Source: Actinacidiphila fildesensis (GTDB lineage: Bacteria; Actinomycetota; Actinomycetes; Streptomycetales; Streptomycetaceae). From it: a stretch of DNA of 64,000 bases. The stretch lies in the NCBI RefSeq assembly GCF_042652185.1, contig NZ_JBHSIX010000018.1. The stretch is one strand, 5' to 3'. Below, in pieces: positions 7,014 to 15,521 of the stretch; within the stretch, counting starts at the first letter, position 1; the number at the start of each line of letters is the position of its first letter. Both the position numbers and the translations under genes were made by a program. Below the pieces are notes generated by a model. The model was given only the letters and a program-made list of their open reading frames with translations. It was not told the DNA's origin and did not search any database.

Positions 7014-9749
7014 GTGTTCCTCCGTCCGGCACCACACCATCGACGGCAGGCCACCGCGGCGGCACTCGCCGTCCTCGGTCTCGCCCTCGCCCTCGTCCTC
7101 CCCGCCAACGCAGCTCCCCCGTCCCCCGCCGCCGCCCGCCCGGCGGCACCGGTCACCGCGACCGCGTCGGGGCCGGGCTCGGCGACCGCCCTCACCGGCT
7201 ACGCCATCCAGTCGTCCGCCAAGGTCGCCGACTCCCCCACCGCGGTCTCCACGCCCGGCTACCCGGCCGCCGGCTGGTTCCCGGCCGGTCCGCGCTCCAC
7301 CGTGCTCGCGGCACTGCTCGCCACCGGCCGCTACGCGGACCCGTTCTACTCGCAGAACCTCAAGAAGATCCCCACCGCGGACTTCGCCGTCCCGTGGTGG
7401 TACCGCTCCGACTTCACCGTCAGCGACACGTCCGCGCGCACCTATCTCGACTTCAGCGGCGTCGTCTCCGCCGCCGACGTGTACGTCAACGGCGTCCGGA
7501 TCGCCACCAAGGACGCGGTGTCGGGCGCCTACACCCGGCATGAGCTGGATGTCACCGCGCAGGTCACGGCGGGTACCAACACCGTCGCCTTCCTCGTCCA
7601 GCCGAACGATCCGCGGAAGAACCTGACCATGGGGTGGATCGACTGGCTCCAGCCGCCGCCCGACGAGAACATGGGCCTGGTCCGGGACGTCCTGGTGCGC
7701 CGCGGCGGACCGGTGGCGCTGCGGGACGCGCATGTGGTCACCGCGCTGGCGCTGCCGTCCCTCGGCTCGGCCGACCTGACCGTGAAGGCACAGGTCCGCA
7801 ACGACTCGGCGGACCCGGTCACCACGACCGTGTCCGGCACGATCGGCGCCATCACCTTCAGCCAGAACGTCAGCCTCGCGGCACACCAGACGAAAGCCGT
7901 CGCCTTCGCGCCGTCCGGCTACCCCCAACTGCGGCTGAACCAGCCGGCGGTGTGGTGGCCGGCCGGCCTGGGCGCCCAGGCGATGTACGACCTGCAGCTG
8001 ACCGCCACCGTCTCGGGCACCGCCTCGGACAGCGCCCAGGAGCGCTTCGGCATCCGGGACGTCAAGGCACCGGTGGACGGCAACGGCGCGCGCCAGTACT
8101 CCGTCAACGGCCGCAAGCTGCTCATCAAGGGCGGCGGCTGGTCACCCGACGTGTTCCTGCGCTGGGACCGCACGTACACCGAGGACCGGCTGCGGTACGC
8201 GCTGGATCTGGGCCTCAACACCATCCGGCTCGAAGGCCATATCGAACCGGACGAGTTCTTAGACCTCGCCGACCGGTACGGCATCCTGACGATGCCCGGC
8301 TGGGAGTGCTGCGACAAGTGGGAGGGCAACGTCAACGGCGGCGAGCCCGGCGACAAGTGGACCGCGGCCGACTACCCCGTCGCCAAGGCGTCCATGGCCG
8401 GTGAGGCCGCCCGGCTGCGCGACCACCCCAGCGTCATCTCGTTCCTCATCGGCAGCGACTTCGCCCCGGACGCCACCATCGAGAAGGGGTACGTCGACGC
8501 TCTGAAGGCCGCCGACTGGCCGACACCCGTGGTCGCGGCCGCCTCCGCCAACTCCGCGCCGCTGTCGGGTCCGTCCGGCATGAAGATGAGCGGGCCCTAC
8601 GACTGGGTGCCGCCCAACTACTGGTACGCCAAACGTGAGGGCGGCGCCACCGGCTTCAACTCCGAGACCAGCGCCGGTCCCGACATCCCCACCATGGACA
8701 CACTGCGCCGCACGCTGTCCCCCGCCGAACTCGAAACCCTCTGGAAGGACCCCACCGCCCCGCAGTACCACCGCTCGCCCTCGTCGACCTTCAAGGACCT
8801 CAAGCTCTTCGGCAACGCGCTGACCGGCCGCTACGGCAAGCCGACGGGCCTGGACGACTACGTCCGCAAGGCGCAGCTGGCCCAGTACGAGGCCGTGCGC
8901 GCCCAGTTCGAGTCCTACGGCCGCAACGCCTCCGACAGCTCCCAGCCGGCCACCGGAGTCATCTACTGGATGTTCAACAGCGGCTGGACCTCACTGCACT
9001 GGCAGCTCGTCGACCGCTATCTCGACCAGGGCGGCGCCTACTTCGGCGCCAAGAAGGCCAACGAACCGCTGCACGTCCAGTACTCGTACGACTCCCGCTC
9101 GGTGGTCCTGGTCAACAACCGGCACGCGCCCGCGTCCGGACTGACCGCCCGGGTAAGCCTGTACAACACCGACGGGACCATGAAGTACGACAGGACCAGT
9201 ACCGGACTGACCGTCGGCGGCGACGGCGCCAAGACCACCGCACTCACCGTGCCGGCCACGGTCAGCGGGCTGTCCACCACCTATCTGGCCAAGCTGGTGC
9301 TGACGGACTCCTCGGGCGCCGAGGTCAGCCGCAACGTGTACTGGCTCTCCACCCGGCAGGACGTCCTGGACTGGAACAACACCGACTGGTACTACACCCC
9401 CACGACCGCCTACGCCGACCTCAAGGGACTCAGCTCCCTGGCCCCGGCCACCGTCACCGCGACGGCACGGACCACCGCAGGAAGCGACGGTACGTCCACG
9501 ACCGCGGTCACCCTCAGCAACACGGGCACGGGCAAGGCGCCCGCGCTGCTGACCGACGTCCATCTGGTGGACGGCGCCGGCGCCCCGGTGCTGCCGGTGA
9601 CCTGGTCCGACAACGAGGTGAGTCTCTGGCCCGGCGAGTCGGTGACGCTCACCGCCTCGTACCGGACCGCGGACCTGCACGGCTCGGCGCCCCGCGTGCG
9701 GGTCTCGGGCTGGAACACCGCCACCGCCACCGTCCCCGCGAACCGGTAG
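7014..9749 (+). CDS. csxA: Secreted GH2 exo-beta-D-glucosaminidase (CsxA type)
   Basis: This 911-residue secreted enzyme starts at GTG 7014 (GGGAG at 7002-7006). A Sec signal peptide (RRQATAAALAVLGLALALVL) is followed by the GH2 layout: sugar-binding jelly roll (about 60-230, with WWYRSDF), immunoglobulin-like domain (about 240-360), TIM barrel (about 370-680) and C-terminal beta domains. The acid/base is predicted as Asp482 in IGSDFAPD, i.e. Ser-Asp instead of the usual Asn-Glu, a hallmark of the exo-glucosaminidase subgroup. Glu551 in FNSETSAG is the likely nucleophile. It should release glucosamine from the non-reducing end of chitosan. It converges with the GH55 gene. A mannosidase-like GH2 is the main alternative. 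Confidence 0.85.
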   Translation: MFLRPAPHHRRQATAAALAVLGLALALVLPANAAPPSPAAARPAAPVTATASGPGSATALTGYAIQSSAKVADSPTAVSTPGYPAAGWFPAGPRSTVLAALLATGRYADPFYSQNLKKIPTADFAVPWWYRSDFTVSDTSARTYLDFSGVVSAADVYVNGVRIATKDAVSGAYTRHELDVTAQVTAGTNTVAFLVQPNDPRKNLTMGWIDWLQPPPDENMGLVRDVLVRRGGPVALRDAHVVTALALPSLGSADLTVKAQVRNDSADPVTTTVSGTIGAITFSQNVSLAAHQTKAVAFAPSGYPQLRLNQPAVWWPAGLGAQAMYDLQLTATVSGTASDSAQERFGIRDVKAPVDGNGARQYSVNGRKLLIKGGGWSPDVFLRWDRTYTEDRLRYALDLGLNTIRLEGHIEPDEFLDLADRYGILTMPGWECCDKWEGNVNGGEPGDKWTAADYPVAKASMAGEAARLRDHPSVISFLIGSDFAPDATIEKGYVDALKAADWPTPVVAAASANSAPLSGPSGMKMSGPYDWVPPNYWYAKREGGATGFNSETSAGPDIPTMDTLRRTLSPAELETLWKDPTAPQYHRSPSSTFKDLKLFGNALTGRYGKPTGLDDYVRKAQLAQYEAVRAQFESYGRNASDSSQPATGVIYWMFNSGWTSLHWQLVDRYLDQGGAYFGAKKANEPLHVQYSYDSRSVVLVNNRHAPASGLTARVSLYNTDGTMKYDRTSTGLTVGGDGAKTTALTVPATVSGLSTTYLAKLVLTDSSGAEVSRNVYWLSTRQDVLDWNNTDWYYTPTTAYADLKGLSSLAPATVTATARTTAGSDGTSTTAVTLSNTGTGKAPALLTDVHLVDGAGAPVLPVTWSDNEVSLWPGESVTLTASYRTADLHGSAPRVRVSGWNTATATVPANR

Positions 9750-9765
9750 TCCCCGCGAACCGGTA
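9732..9765. repeat. 17-bp tandem duplication across the GH2 stop codon
   Basis: GTCCCCGCGAACCGGTA occurs twice head to tail (9732-9748 and 9749-9765). The first copy contains the codons for the last residues; with the next base it forms the TAG stop, which is duplicated downstream. Probably a slippage product without function. Confidence 0.8.
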
Positions 9766-9772
9766 GCCGCCG

Positions 9773-12052
9773 CTACGCACGGATGCCGGCCCGGCCGCTG
9801 GTCACAGCGGCCGGGCGCGGCATCGTGGGCTTACGGGTAGCTGACGAGGTCGGCGACGTTGCTGCCGAGTTGGACGGGCCGCCGGTGGAGTTGATGACGT
9901 GGTTGATGGTTCCGGTGCCGCCCAGGGAGACGGTCACCATGTTGTGGAACTTCACACCCGAGGTGTTCGGTACTTCGAAGGAGTGTTCCTCGACGACCGC
10001 GGGATTGCTGCTGAAATAGCAGTAGCTGCCGAATCCCCATGCCTCATGGCTGGTGACCGAGTCCCCGACCTTGTAGGCGGCGTAGCCTCTGGTGCCGCCG
10101 TTCATCCAGGCCGCCTGGTTGGGCGGATCGTAGGGAAGCTCGTTCTGGTAGAAGTACGTGCGGCCGCCGTTGCCGTTCCAGATGGTCTGGTACTGCTGGT
10201 AGTGCTCGACGAACAGCCCGTACATCGTGACGTTGTTGCCGTTCACCACCAGGCCGGTGGCCGCGGTGTTGGACGTCCATCCGACGCCGCTGCCGTGGTC
10301 GGCCCGCCACAGCCACATGTGGTCGCCGATGACGTTGGAGCTGTTGACCACCAGGCTCTGGGTGGCCTTCCCGACGCCCGCGCCGCCGATGCGGAAGAAC
10401 ACGTCGTGCAGGGAGGTCGGGTCGGCCGAGTGGCTCTGGCTCGAGCCGGCCGGGCCGACCTGCATGAGCGTCGCGGAGTTCACCGAACCGGCGTCGATCA
10501 GCAGTCCGGCCATCTTCACTCCGTCGACGTCCGCGACCGACATCGCGGTCACGCCGTTGTCCGGGACGAGCGTGGCGAGGCCCAGGCCGAGGACGACGGT
10601 GTCAGGACGGGTCACCCTGATCGTGTCGTTGAGGTGGTAGACGCCCGGGGTGAAGAGCAGGTCCTTGCCCTGTGCGAGGGCCCCGTTGATGTCGGCCGAG
10701 GTCGCGCCCTGCTTGACGATGAAGAACTGGCTGATGGGCAGCGAGGAGCCGGCGGCCGTGCCGTTGGCCCACGTGGTGCCCTGCGAGTTCGACCGCAGCG
10801 CGGGGACGAACACCTGGTAGGCGCCCGACGCGTCGATGTAGAGGAACGGCTTCTCCCGCGTGACCGGGGTCTGGTTCACGGTGGTGTAGGGCGGGTTGGG
10901 GAAGGTGTTGGCGGGCGCGTTGGTGTCGCCCACGAAGACCATGTTCCAGTTGGATCCGGTCCAGCTGCCCCACTGGCTGTTCCGTGACAGCCACTGCTGC
11001 TGCGAACCGGAGCGCACCTGGCCGTCGACCTTGGAGTCGGCCATGAAGCCGCCGCTGGACCAGCCGCCGTCGTCCAGTGCGAGATTGCCGCGCACATGCA
11101 TACGCCGGTACGGCGCGGCCTGCGAGACGGCCCACCGGTCGGTGCCCGAGGTGGGGTTGACGGAGAGGTTCTCGGCGGAGCGCCAGAAGTTCTGGGTGGC
11201 GTTGCCCTGGAACCAGTCGGCTTCCGCGTGCACACCGCCGTTGATGGTGACCGCGTCGGGCGACAGGCCGAGACCGGCAACCTGCGTGTAGAAGCCGACG
11301 TTGACGTCGGCGTTGTAGGTGCCCGGCTTGAACAGCAGCGCGAAGCGGTTGGCGCCGAACTGGTTGGTCTCCTGCTGGCTGAAGACGGTGTTCAGCCGGC
11401 TCTGGATCGTCGACGCGGACATCGACGGGTCGAAGACGGAGACGTTCGGGCCCAGGTCGGGGGTGCCGGGCGGGTTGTCCGGCGGGGTGCCGGTCACCGG
11501 GGTCACCTGGAAGGACTGGGCCGTGGTGCCGTTGCAGGCCCACTGCTGCAGCTGGACGCTGTTGGCGGTCGAGGCGCTCGGCACATCCAGGCACTTGCCG
11601 CTGTTGCGGCTGACGAAGTGGTACGAGCCGCCGGTCTCCTCGACCGGCAGCCACTGCTGGTTGTTGCCGCCGCCGTAGGTCCACAGGTGGATCAGGCCGC
11701 CGTCGGCGGTGGAGACATCGGCGACGTCCCACACCTGGGCGGCGTTGCCCTGGCTGTTGACCCGGACGTAGCCGTCACTGGTGGCCTGGAACTGCCACTG
11801 CTGCGCGGCGGTGCCGTTGCAGGTGTACTGCTGCACGGCGGTGCCGTTGGCCGTCGAGGCGGCGCGGGCGTCCGCGCACAGGCCGCTGTTCTTGTTGGCG
11901 ACGATGACCGGCCCGGTGGGCAGGGCCGCCGCCGACGCCTTGCCGGCCGGCGCCAGGAGCGTCCAACAGGTCAGGGCGAGGACGACGAACGCCAGCGCCA
12001 GGGGTGCCGCTCTTCGGGCGGTGAGCGGATGGTTCGAGTGTCGTGCGGTCAC
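9773..12052 (-). CDS. Secreted GH55 beta-1,3-glucanase with N-terminal ricin-type lectin (C-terminus likely frameshifted)
   Basis: A 759-residue product starts at GTG 12052 with AGGAGT five bases upstream. A signal peptide (ALAFVVLALTCWTLL) leads to a ricin-B lectin domain at about 45-185 (three QQW-type repeats), a Pro/Gly linker, then two right-handed beta-helix halves (LLFKPGTYN near 240, LLFTPGVYHLN near 475, DHMWLWRADHGSG near 590) as in GH55 laminarinases of streptomycetes. These are sometimes labelled adenylyl cyclase in databases, which I do not accept. After VINSTGGPSNSA the tail is atypical. A one-base insertion near 9861-9866 would give SNVADLVSYP and a stop at 9831. It follows the chitinase by 34 bases, so the two are probably cotranscribed. 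Confidence 0.85.
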   Translation of the reverse strand: MTARHSNHPLTARRAAPLALAFVVLALTCWTLLAPAGKASAAALPTGPVIVANKNSGLCADARAASTANGTAVQQYTCNGTAAQQWQFQATSDGYVRVNSQGNAAQVWDVADVSTADGGLIHLWTYGGGNNQQWLPVEETGGSYHFVSRNSGKCLDVPSASTANSVQLQQWACNGTTAQSFQVTPVTGTPPDNPPGTPDLGPNVSVFDPSMSASTIQSRLNTVFSQQETNQFGANRFALLFKPGTYNADVNVGFYTQVAGLGLSPDAVTINGGVHAEADWFQGNATQNFWRSAENLSVNPTSGTDRWAVSQAAPYRRMHVRGNLALDDGGWSSGGFMADSKVDGQVRSGSQQQWLSRNSQWGSWTGSNWNMVFVGDTNAPANTFPNPPYTTVNQTPVTREKPFLYIDASGAYQVFVPALRSNSQGTTWANGTAAGSSLPISQFFIVKQGATSADINGALAQGKDLLFTPGVYHLNDTIRVTRPDTVVLGLGLATLVPDNGVTAMSVADVDGVKMAGLLIDAGSVNSATLMQVGPAGSSQSHSADPTSLHDVFFRIGGAGVGKATQSLVVNSSNVIGDHMWLWRADHGSGVGWTSNTAATGLVVNGNNVTMYGLFVEHYQQYQTIWNGNGGRTYFYQNELPYDPPNQAAWMNGGTRGYAAYKVGDSVTSHEAWGFGSYCYFSSNPAVVEEHSFEVPNTSGVKFHNMVTVSLGGTGTINHVINSTGGPSNSAATSPTSSATRKPTMPRPAAVTSGRAGIRA
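9789..9816. terminator. Bidirectional terminator hairpin between GH2 and GH55 genes
   Basis: Arms 9789-9800 and 9805-9816 are perfect 12-bp complements with loop GTCA. It lies between converging genes. Notably the GH55 frame as written runs through this hairpin before stopping at 9773, whereas the alternative frame stops at 9831, upstream of it. Confidence 0.75.
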
Positions 12053-12086
12053 GGAGTACTCCTGTCGTTGTGGGGTGCGGCGGTCA

Positions 12087-13503
12087 TCAGCTGGGGAGCA
12101 CCCACTGCTGATTGGCCGACCCCGCGCAGTCCCACAGCTGGAGGCGCGTGCCGTTGGCCGAGCTCTGCCCGGTGGCGTCGAGGCAGCGGCCCGAGGCGGG
12201 GTTCACCAGCGTGTTGCCGGAGCGGGTCCACTTCTGGGCACCGCCGCCGGAGCAGTCCCACAGCTGGATCTTCGTGCCGTTGGCGGTGCCCTGGCCGGTG
12301 GCGTCCATGCACTTGCCCAGCGCCTTCAGGGAGCCGTCAGCTGAGACGGTCCAGTTCTGGGCGCCGGTGCCGTTGCAGTCGTAGAGCTGTACGGCGGTGC
12401 CGTTGGCCGAACTCGCGGCCGCCACGTCGACGCACTTGCCGGCGATGCCGGTGATCCGCCCGGTGGGCTCGGTCCCGCCGCCACCGTTGTTGCCGGTGAT
12501 CGCGTTGAAGGTGCGGGCGAACTGGTACGGGCTCTGCGAGGTGCCGCTGCAGCTGTCGGACAGGGTGCCGTTGCTGGCACAGGCCTTGTCACGGCCCAGT
12601 GCCCAGAAGGACAGCTCCTGGATGCCGTGGCTTGCGGCGAAGGTCTCCAGCGAGGTGGCGTTGGCGGTGGTGAAGACCTCGTTGGTCGAGTCGTTCACCC
12701 CGATCATGGGGGTGTTGCCCTCCATGGCCCACAGCTGGTCGGAGGTCTTGGTGTTCCAGATCTGGCCGAGTTGGCCGTGCAGGGCGGTGGCGGCGTTGAT
12801 GGCGGCCTGGCCCATGTCCATCGAGGGCCCGTAGTCCATCGTCATGATGTTGACGACGCTGACGTTGAGGCCGCGGCTCTTCGCGTTGTTCAGCAGGCTG
12901 ATGGAGTTCGACTCCAGCCCGGTCGGGTTGACCGGGAGTGTGTAGTCGACGGCGAGGGTGCGGCCGGCCGCCGCGTACTGCTGCTGCAGCGCGGCGAGCG
13001 CCTGGTTGCGGCGGTCGTTGGCGGCGGTGTCGTTGAGCGCCCCGCCTTCGATGTCCAGGTCGATCCGGGTCAGGTTGAGGGTGTCGACGACGCGCTTGTA
13101 CTGCGCCTGCAGCGTGGAGACCGACGTACACGCCTGGCCGAGTTCGGTTCCGGCGGCGCCGCCGAAGGAGGCGATGACATCGCCGCCGGAGGCGCGCAGG
13201 CTGTTGATCGCGTTGGTCCAACCGGCGTCACCGATATCGGTGTTGCCGTTGAACGTCGCGTTGCACCCGCCGCCGATGACGAAGGCGAGCGTGAAGTACT
13301 TGAGACCGGTGGCGGCCTGCGCACTGGCCATCGCCGAGGGCGAGTTCCAGGTCTCGACGTAAGGAGCCGCGTAGTGCGCGGGGAATCCGGGTCCGGGGTT
13401 GGCGGCGGCGTTCGCGGCCGGGCTGCTGCCGAGCAGCAGCCCCCCCGGACATGATCGGGATCGCTGCGGCGACCAGGGTTTTCTTCAGGCGTGACCAGGG
13501 CAT
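12087..13503 (-). CDS. Secreted GH18 chitinase with C-terminal ricin-B lectin; apparent frameshift in signal peptide
   Basis: The start ATG 13503 (AAGGA upstream) opens MPWSRLKKTLVAAAIPIMSGG. A run of seven G (minus strand; 13440-13446) then shifts the frame. With six G the signal peptide would continue LLLGSSPAANAA into the mature chitinase; as written the frames do not join. The catalytic part (LKYFTLAFVIGGG, DVIASFGG, and RIDLDIEGG carrying the GH18 D-x-D-x-E glutamate, then VVNIMTMDY and ELSFWALGRD) is intact. A ricin-type lectin with three QLWDC/QNW repeats occupies the last 130 residues. It hydrolyses chitin outside the cell. If the G7 run is real, the gene is disrupted or phase-variable; otherwise it is a sequencing error. 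Confidence 0.85.
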
Positions 13504-13774
13504 GGCTGTCCTTCGGAACGTGCGCCGGGAAGCGCGTGGGGGTGCCCGCCGCCCCAGGGGTGGCGGAGTCCTGACCGGTGGTGCGCAGGCCGCGGCACGC
13601 CCCGGTGTGGTGCGGCTCCGGGCGTGTCGTGGCCGGTGGTGCGACCGGTGCACGGCCGGTGCGCGGCCGTGCATCAGCTGTGGTGGGACGAGCCGCCGGT
13701 GATCTGGTGGGGGGGGTCGGCGGCGGCCGCCGGAGAAGGCCGCGTAAGGAAGTTGCGGAAGCGCGGCTTCTTTT
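13504..13774. other. GC-rich leader region without a gene
   Basis: This is the 5' side of the chitinase transcript. It is very GC-rich, with repeats of CCGGTG and GTGGTG, and a small GAAGC-GCG-GCTTC hairpin at 13758-13770. I see no convincing coding sequence in either direction. Confidence 0.5.
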
Positions 13775-13799
13775 ATCACCACTTAGTTCAAGTGGTGAT
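13775..13799. promoter_or_regulatory. 10-bp inverted repeat in the chitinase upstream region
   Basis: ATCACCACTT and AAGTGGTGAT flank a 5-base centre (13775-13784, 13790-13799). The arms are perfect and lie about 275 bases before the chitinase start and 170 before the divergent reductase. It resembles a regulator operator more than a terminator because no gene ends here. Confidence 0.45.
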
Positions 13800-13825
13800 T
13801 GAACTCGCGTGATCATGGTCGCGTC

Positions 13826-13841
13826 AAGGGTCTGGACCAAT
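13826..13841. promoter_or_regulatory. DasR-like dre site before the GH18-ricin chitinase
   Basis: On the minus strand this reads ATTGGTCCAGACCCTT. It matches 12 of 16 positions of the DasR consensus (A-C-TGGTCTAGACCA-G-T) and the 12-bp TGGTCCAGACCT repeat known from Streptomyces chitinase promoters at 11 of 12. A TTGACG -35-like element (13822-13827) abuts it. GlcNAc-responsive repression is therefore plausible. Confidence 0.6.
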
Positions 13842-13967
13842 CAAATGGAACTCTCCCCACCACGGCCTTTCCGCTGCCGCCGCGCCCGCGCGACAGGTGG
13901 TGGCCGTACCCGGGCCGTTGGGTGAAGATGACTTCTGGACGCCCACCCCCTGCAGACAGGCCCTCTC

Positions 13968-15419
13968 ATGAGCCCTTCCCCTCAGTCATCCGGGACCACG
14001 AGGTACGACGTCATCGTGATCGGCGCGGGCCCGGTGGGCGAGAACCTCGCGGACCGCACCCGCGCCGCGGGCCTCACCACCGTCGTCGTGGAGAGCGAAC
14101 TCATCGGCGGCGAATGCTCCTACTGGGCCTGCATGCCCAGCAAGGCGCTGCTGCGCCCGGTGGCCGCGCTGGCGGGCGCCCGCGGCGTCGCCGGTTCCCG
14201 CGAAGCGGTGAGCGGCGGTCTCGACGCCGCCGCGGTGCTGGCCCGGCGCGACAGTTTCGCCTCACACTGGAAGGACGACGGACAGGCCGCCTGGCTGAAA
14301 TCCGTCGATGTCGACCTGGTACGCGGCGAAGGGCGGCTCGACGGGCCGCGCCAGGTCGTCGTCCGCGCACCCGACGGAACGGAGCGGACGCTGACCGCCC
14401 GGCACGCGGTCGCGGTCTGCACCGGCAGCCGCGCCGTCCTGCCGGAGCTGCCCGGCCTCGACGCGGCACACCCGTGGACGAGCCGGGAGGCCACGTCCTC
14501 GCCGGCCGTGCCCGGCCGGCTGGTCGTGGTGGGCGGCGGCGTGGTCGGCGTCGAGATGGCAACGGCCTGGCGGGCGCTGGGCTCCGAGGTCACCCTGCTG
14601 GTGCGCGGCGCCCAACTGCTGCCCAGGATGGAACCGTTCGCAGGCGAGTCCGTCGCGACATCACTCACCGAGGCGGGAGCCGTCGTCCGCACCGGAGTCG
14701 ACGTGGCGGCCGTCCGCCGGGAGTCGCCGTCCGCACCGGTGACGGTGATCCTGGAGGGCGGGGAGGAGATCGAGGCGGACGAGGTCCTCTTCGCCACCGG
14801 CCGCGCCCCGCGGACGGACGGACTCGGCCTGGAGACCGTCGGGCTCACCGATGGATCATGGCTGGAAGTCGACGACTCCTGCCGGGTCACCGCCGTCGAC
14901 GGCGGCTGGCTGTACGCGGTCGGCGACGTCAACCACCGCGCGCTGCTGACCCACCAGGGCAAGTACCAGGCGCGGATCGCGGGCGCCGCCATCGGCGACC
15001 TGGCGGCCGGCCGGCCGCTGGACACCTCACCGTGGGGCCCGCACACGGCGACCGCCGATGTCGCGGCGGTGCCGCAAGTGGTGTTCACCGAACCCGAGAT
15101 CGCCTCCGTCGGCCTGACCTCCCAGGAGGCCGAACGCGCCGGGCGCCGGATCCGCGTCATCGACCACGACCTCGGCCAGGTCGCCGGCGCGTCCCTCTAC
15201 GCGGACGGCTACCGCGGCCAGGCCCGCATCGTCATCGACCTGGACCGCGGCCACCTCATCGGCGCCACCTTCACCGGCCCCGGCGTCAGCGAACTGCTGC
15301 AGTCCGCCACCATGGCCGTCGCGGGCGAGATCCCCATGGACCGCCTCTGGCACGCCGTCCCCGCCTACCCGACGATCAGCGAGGTCTGGCTGCGCCTGCT
15401 GGAGGCCTACCGGCAGTAG
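13968..15419 (+). CDS. FAD-dependent pyridine nucleotide-disulfide oxidoreductase
   Basis: The 483-residue protein belongs to the class I disulfide reductase family (lipoamide dehydrogenase, mercuric reductase). The FAD-binding motif VIVIGAGPVGENLAD is at about residue 15, the redox pair lies in GGECSYWACMPSK (CxxxxC, near 48-53), the NAD(P) motif VVVGGGVVGVEMA near 185, the second FAD motif YAVGDVNHRALL near 320, and HAVPAYPTISE near 462 provides the His-Glu pair of the dimer interface. The substrate is not evident; no 2-oxo acid dehydrogenase genes are adjacent. The ATG start is at 13968. A general quinone or disulfide reductase role is inferred. It converges with the phosphatase at 15517. 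Confidence 0.9.
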   Translation: MSPSPQSSGTTRYDVIVIGAGPVGENLADRTRAAGLTTVVVESELIGGECSYWACMPSKALLRPVAALAGARGVAGSREAVSGGLDAAAVLARRDSFASHWKDDGQAAWLKSVDVDLVRGEGRLDGPRQVVVRAPDGTERTLTARHAVAVCTGSRAVLPELPGLDAAHPWTSREATSSPAVPGRLVVVGGGVVGVEMATAWRALGSEVTLLVRGAQLLPRMEPFAGESVATSLTEAGAVVRTGVDVAAVRRESPSAPVTVILEGGEEIEADEVLFATGRAPRTDGLGLETVGLTDGSWLEVDDSCRVTAVDGGWLYAVGDVNHRALLTHQGKYQARIAGAAIGDLAAGRPLDTSPWGPHTATADVAAVPQVVFTEPEIASVGLTSQEAERAGRRIRVIDHDLGQVAGASLYADGYRGQARIVIDLDRGHLIGATFTGPGVSELLQSATMAVAGEIPMDRLWHAVPAYPTISEVWLRLLEAYRQ

Positions 15420-15499
15420 CCCGCTCAGCGGGCGGCCCTGGCCGCGCGTGCCTGACCGCCCGAGGAGGCGTTCGGAGCGGGTTCCGGCGCGGGCGCGGC

Positions 15500-15521
15500 C
15501 CTGACGGCCCGGGCCGTCAGG
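15500..15521. terminator. Hairpin between converging reductase and phosphatase
   Basis: Arms CCTGACGGC (15500-15508) and GCCGTCAGG (15513-15521) pair around CCGG. The distal arm includes the stop codon of the minus-strand phosphatase. It lies in a 97-bp gap between converging genes. Confidence 0.5.

Noticed and set aside
9773..12052. Adenylyl cyclase as a label for the GH55 gene
   Set aside because: Motifs match GH55 beta-helix enzymes with a signal peptide; no cyclase catalytic residues are visible.
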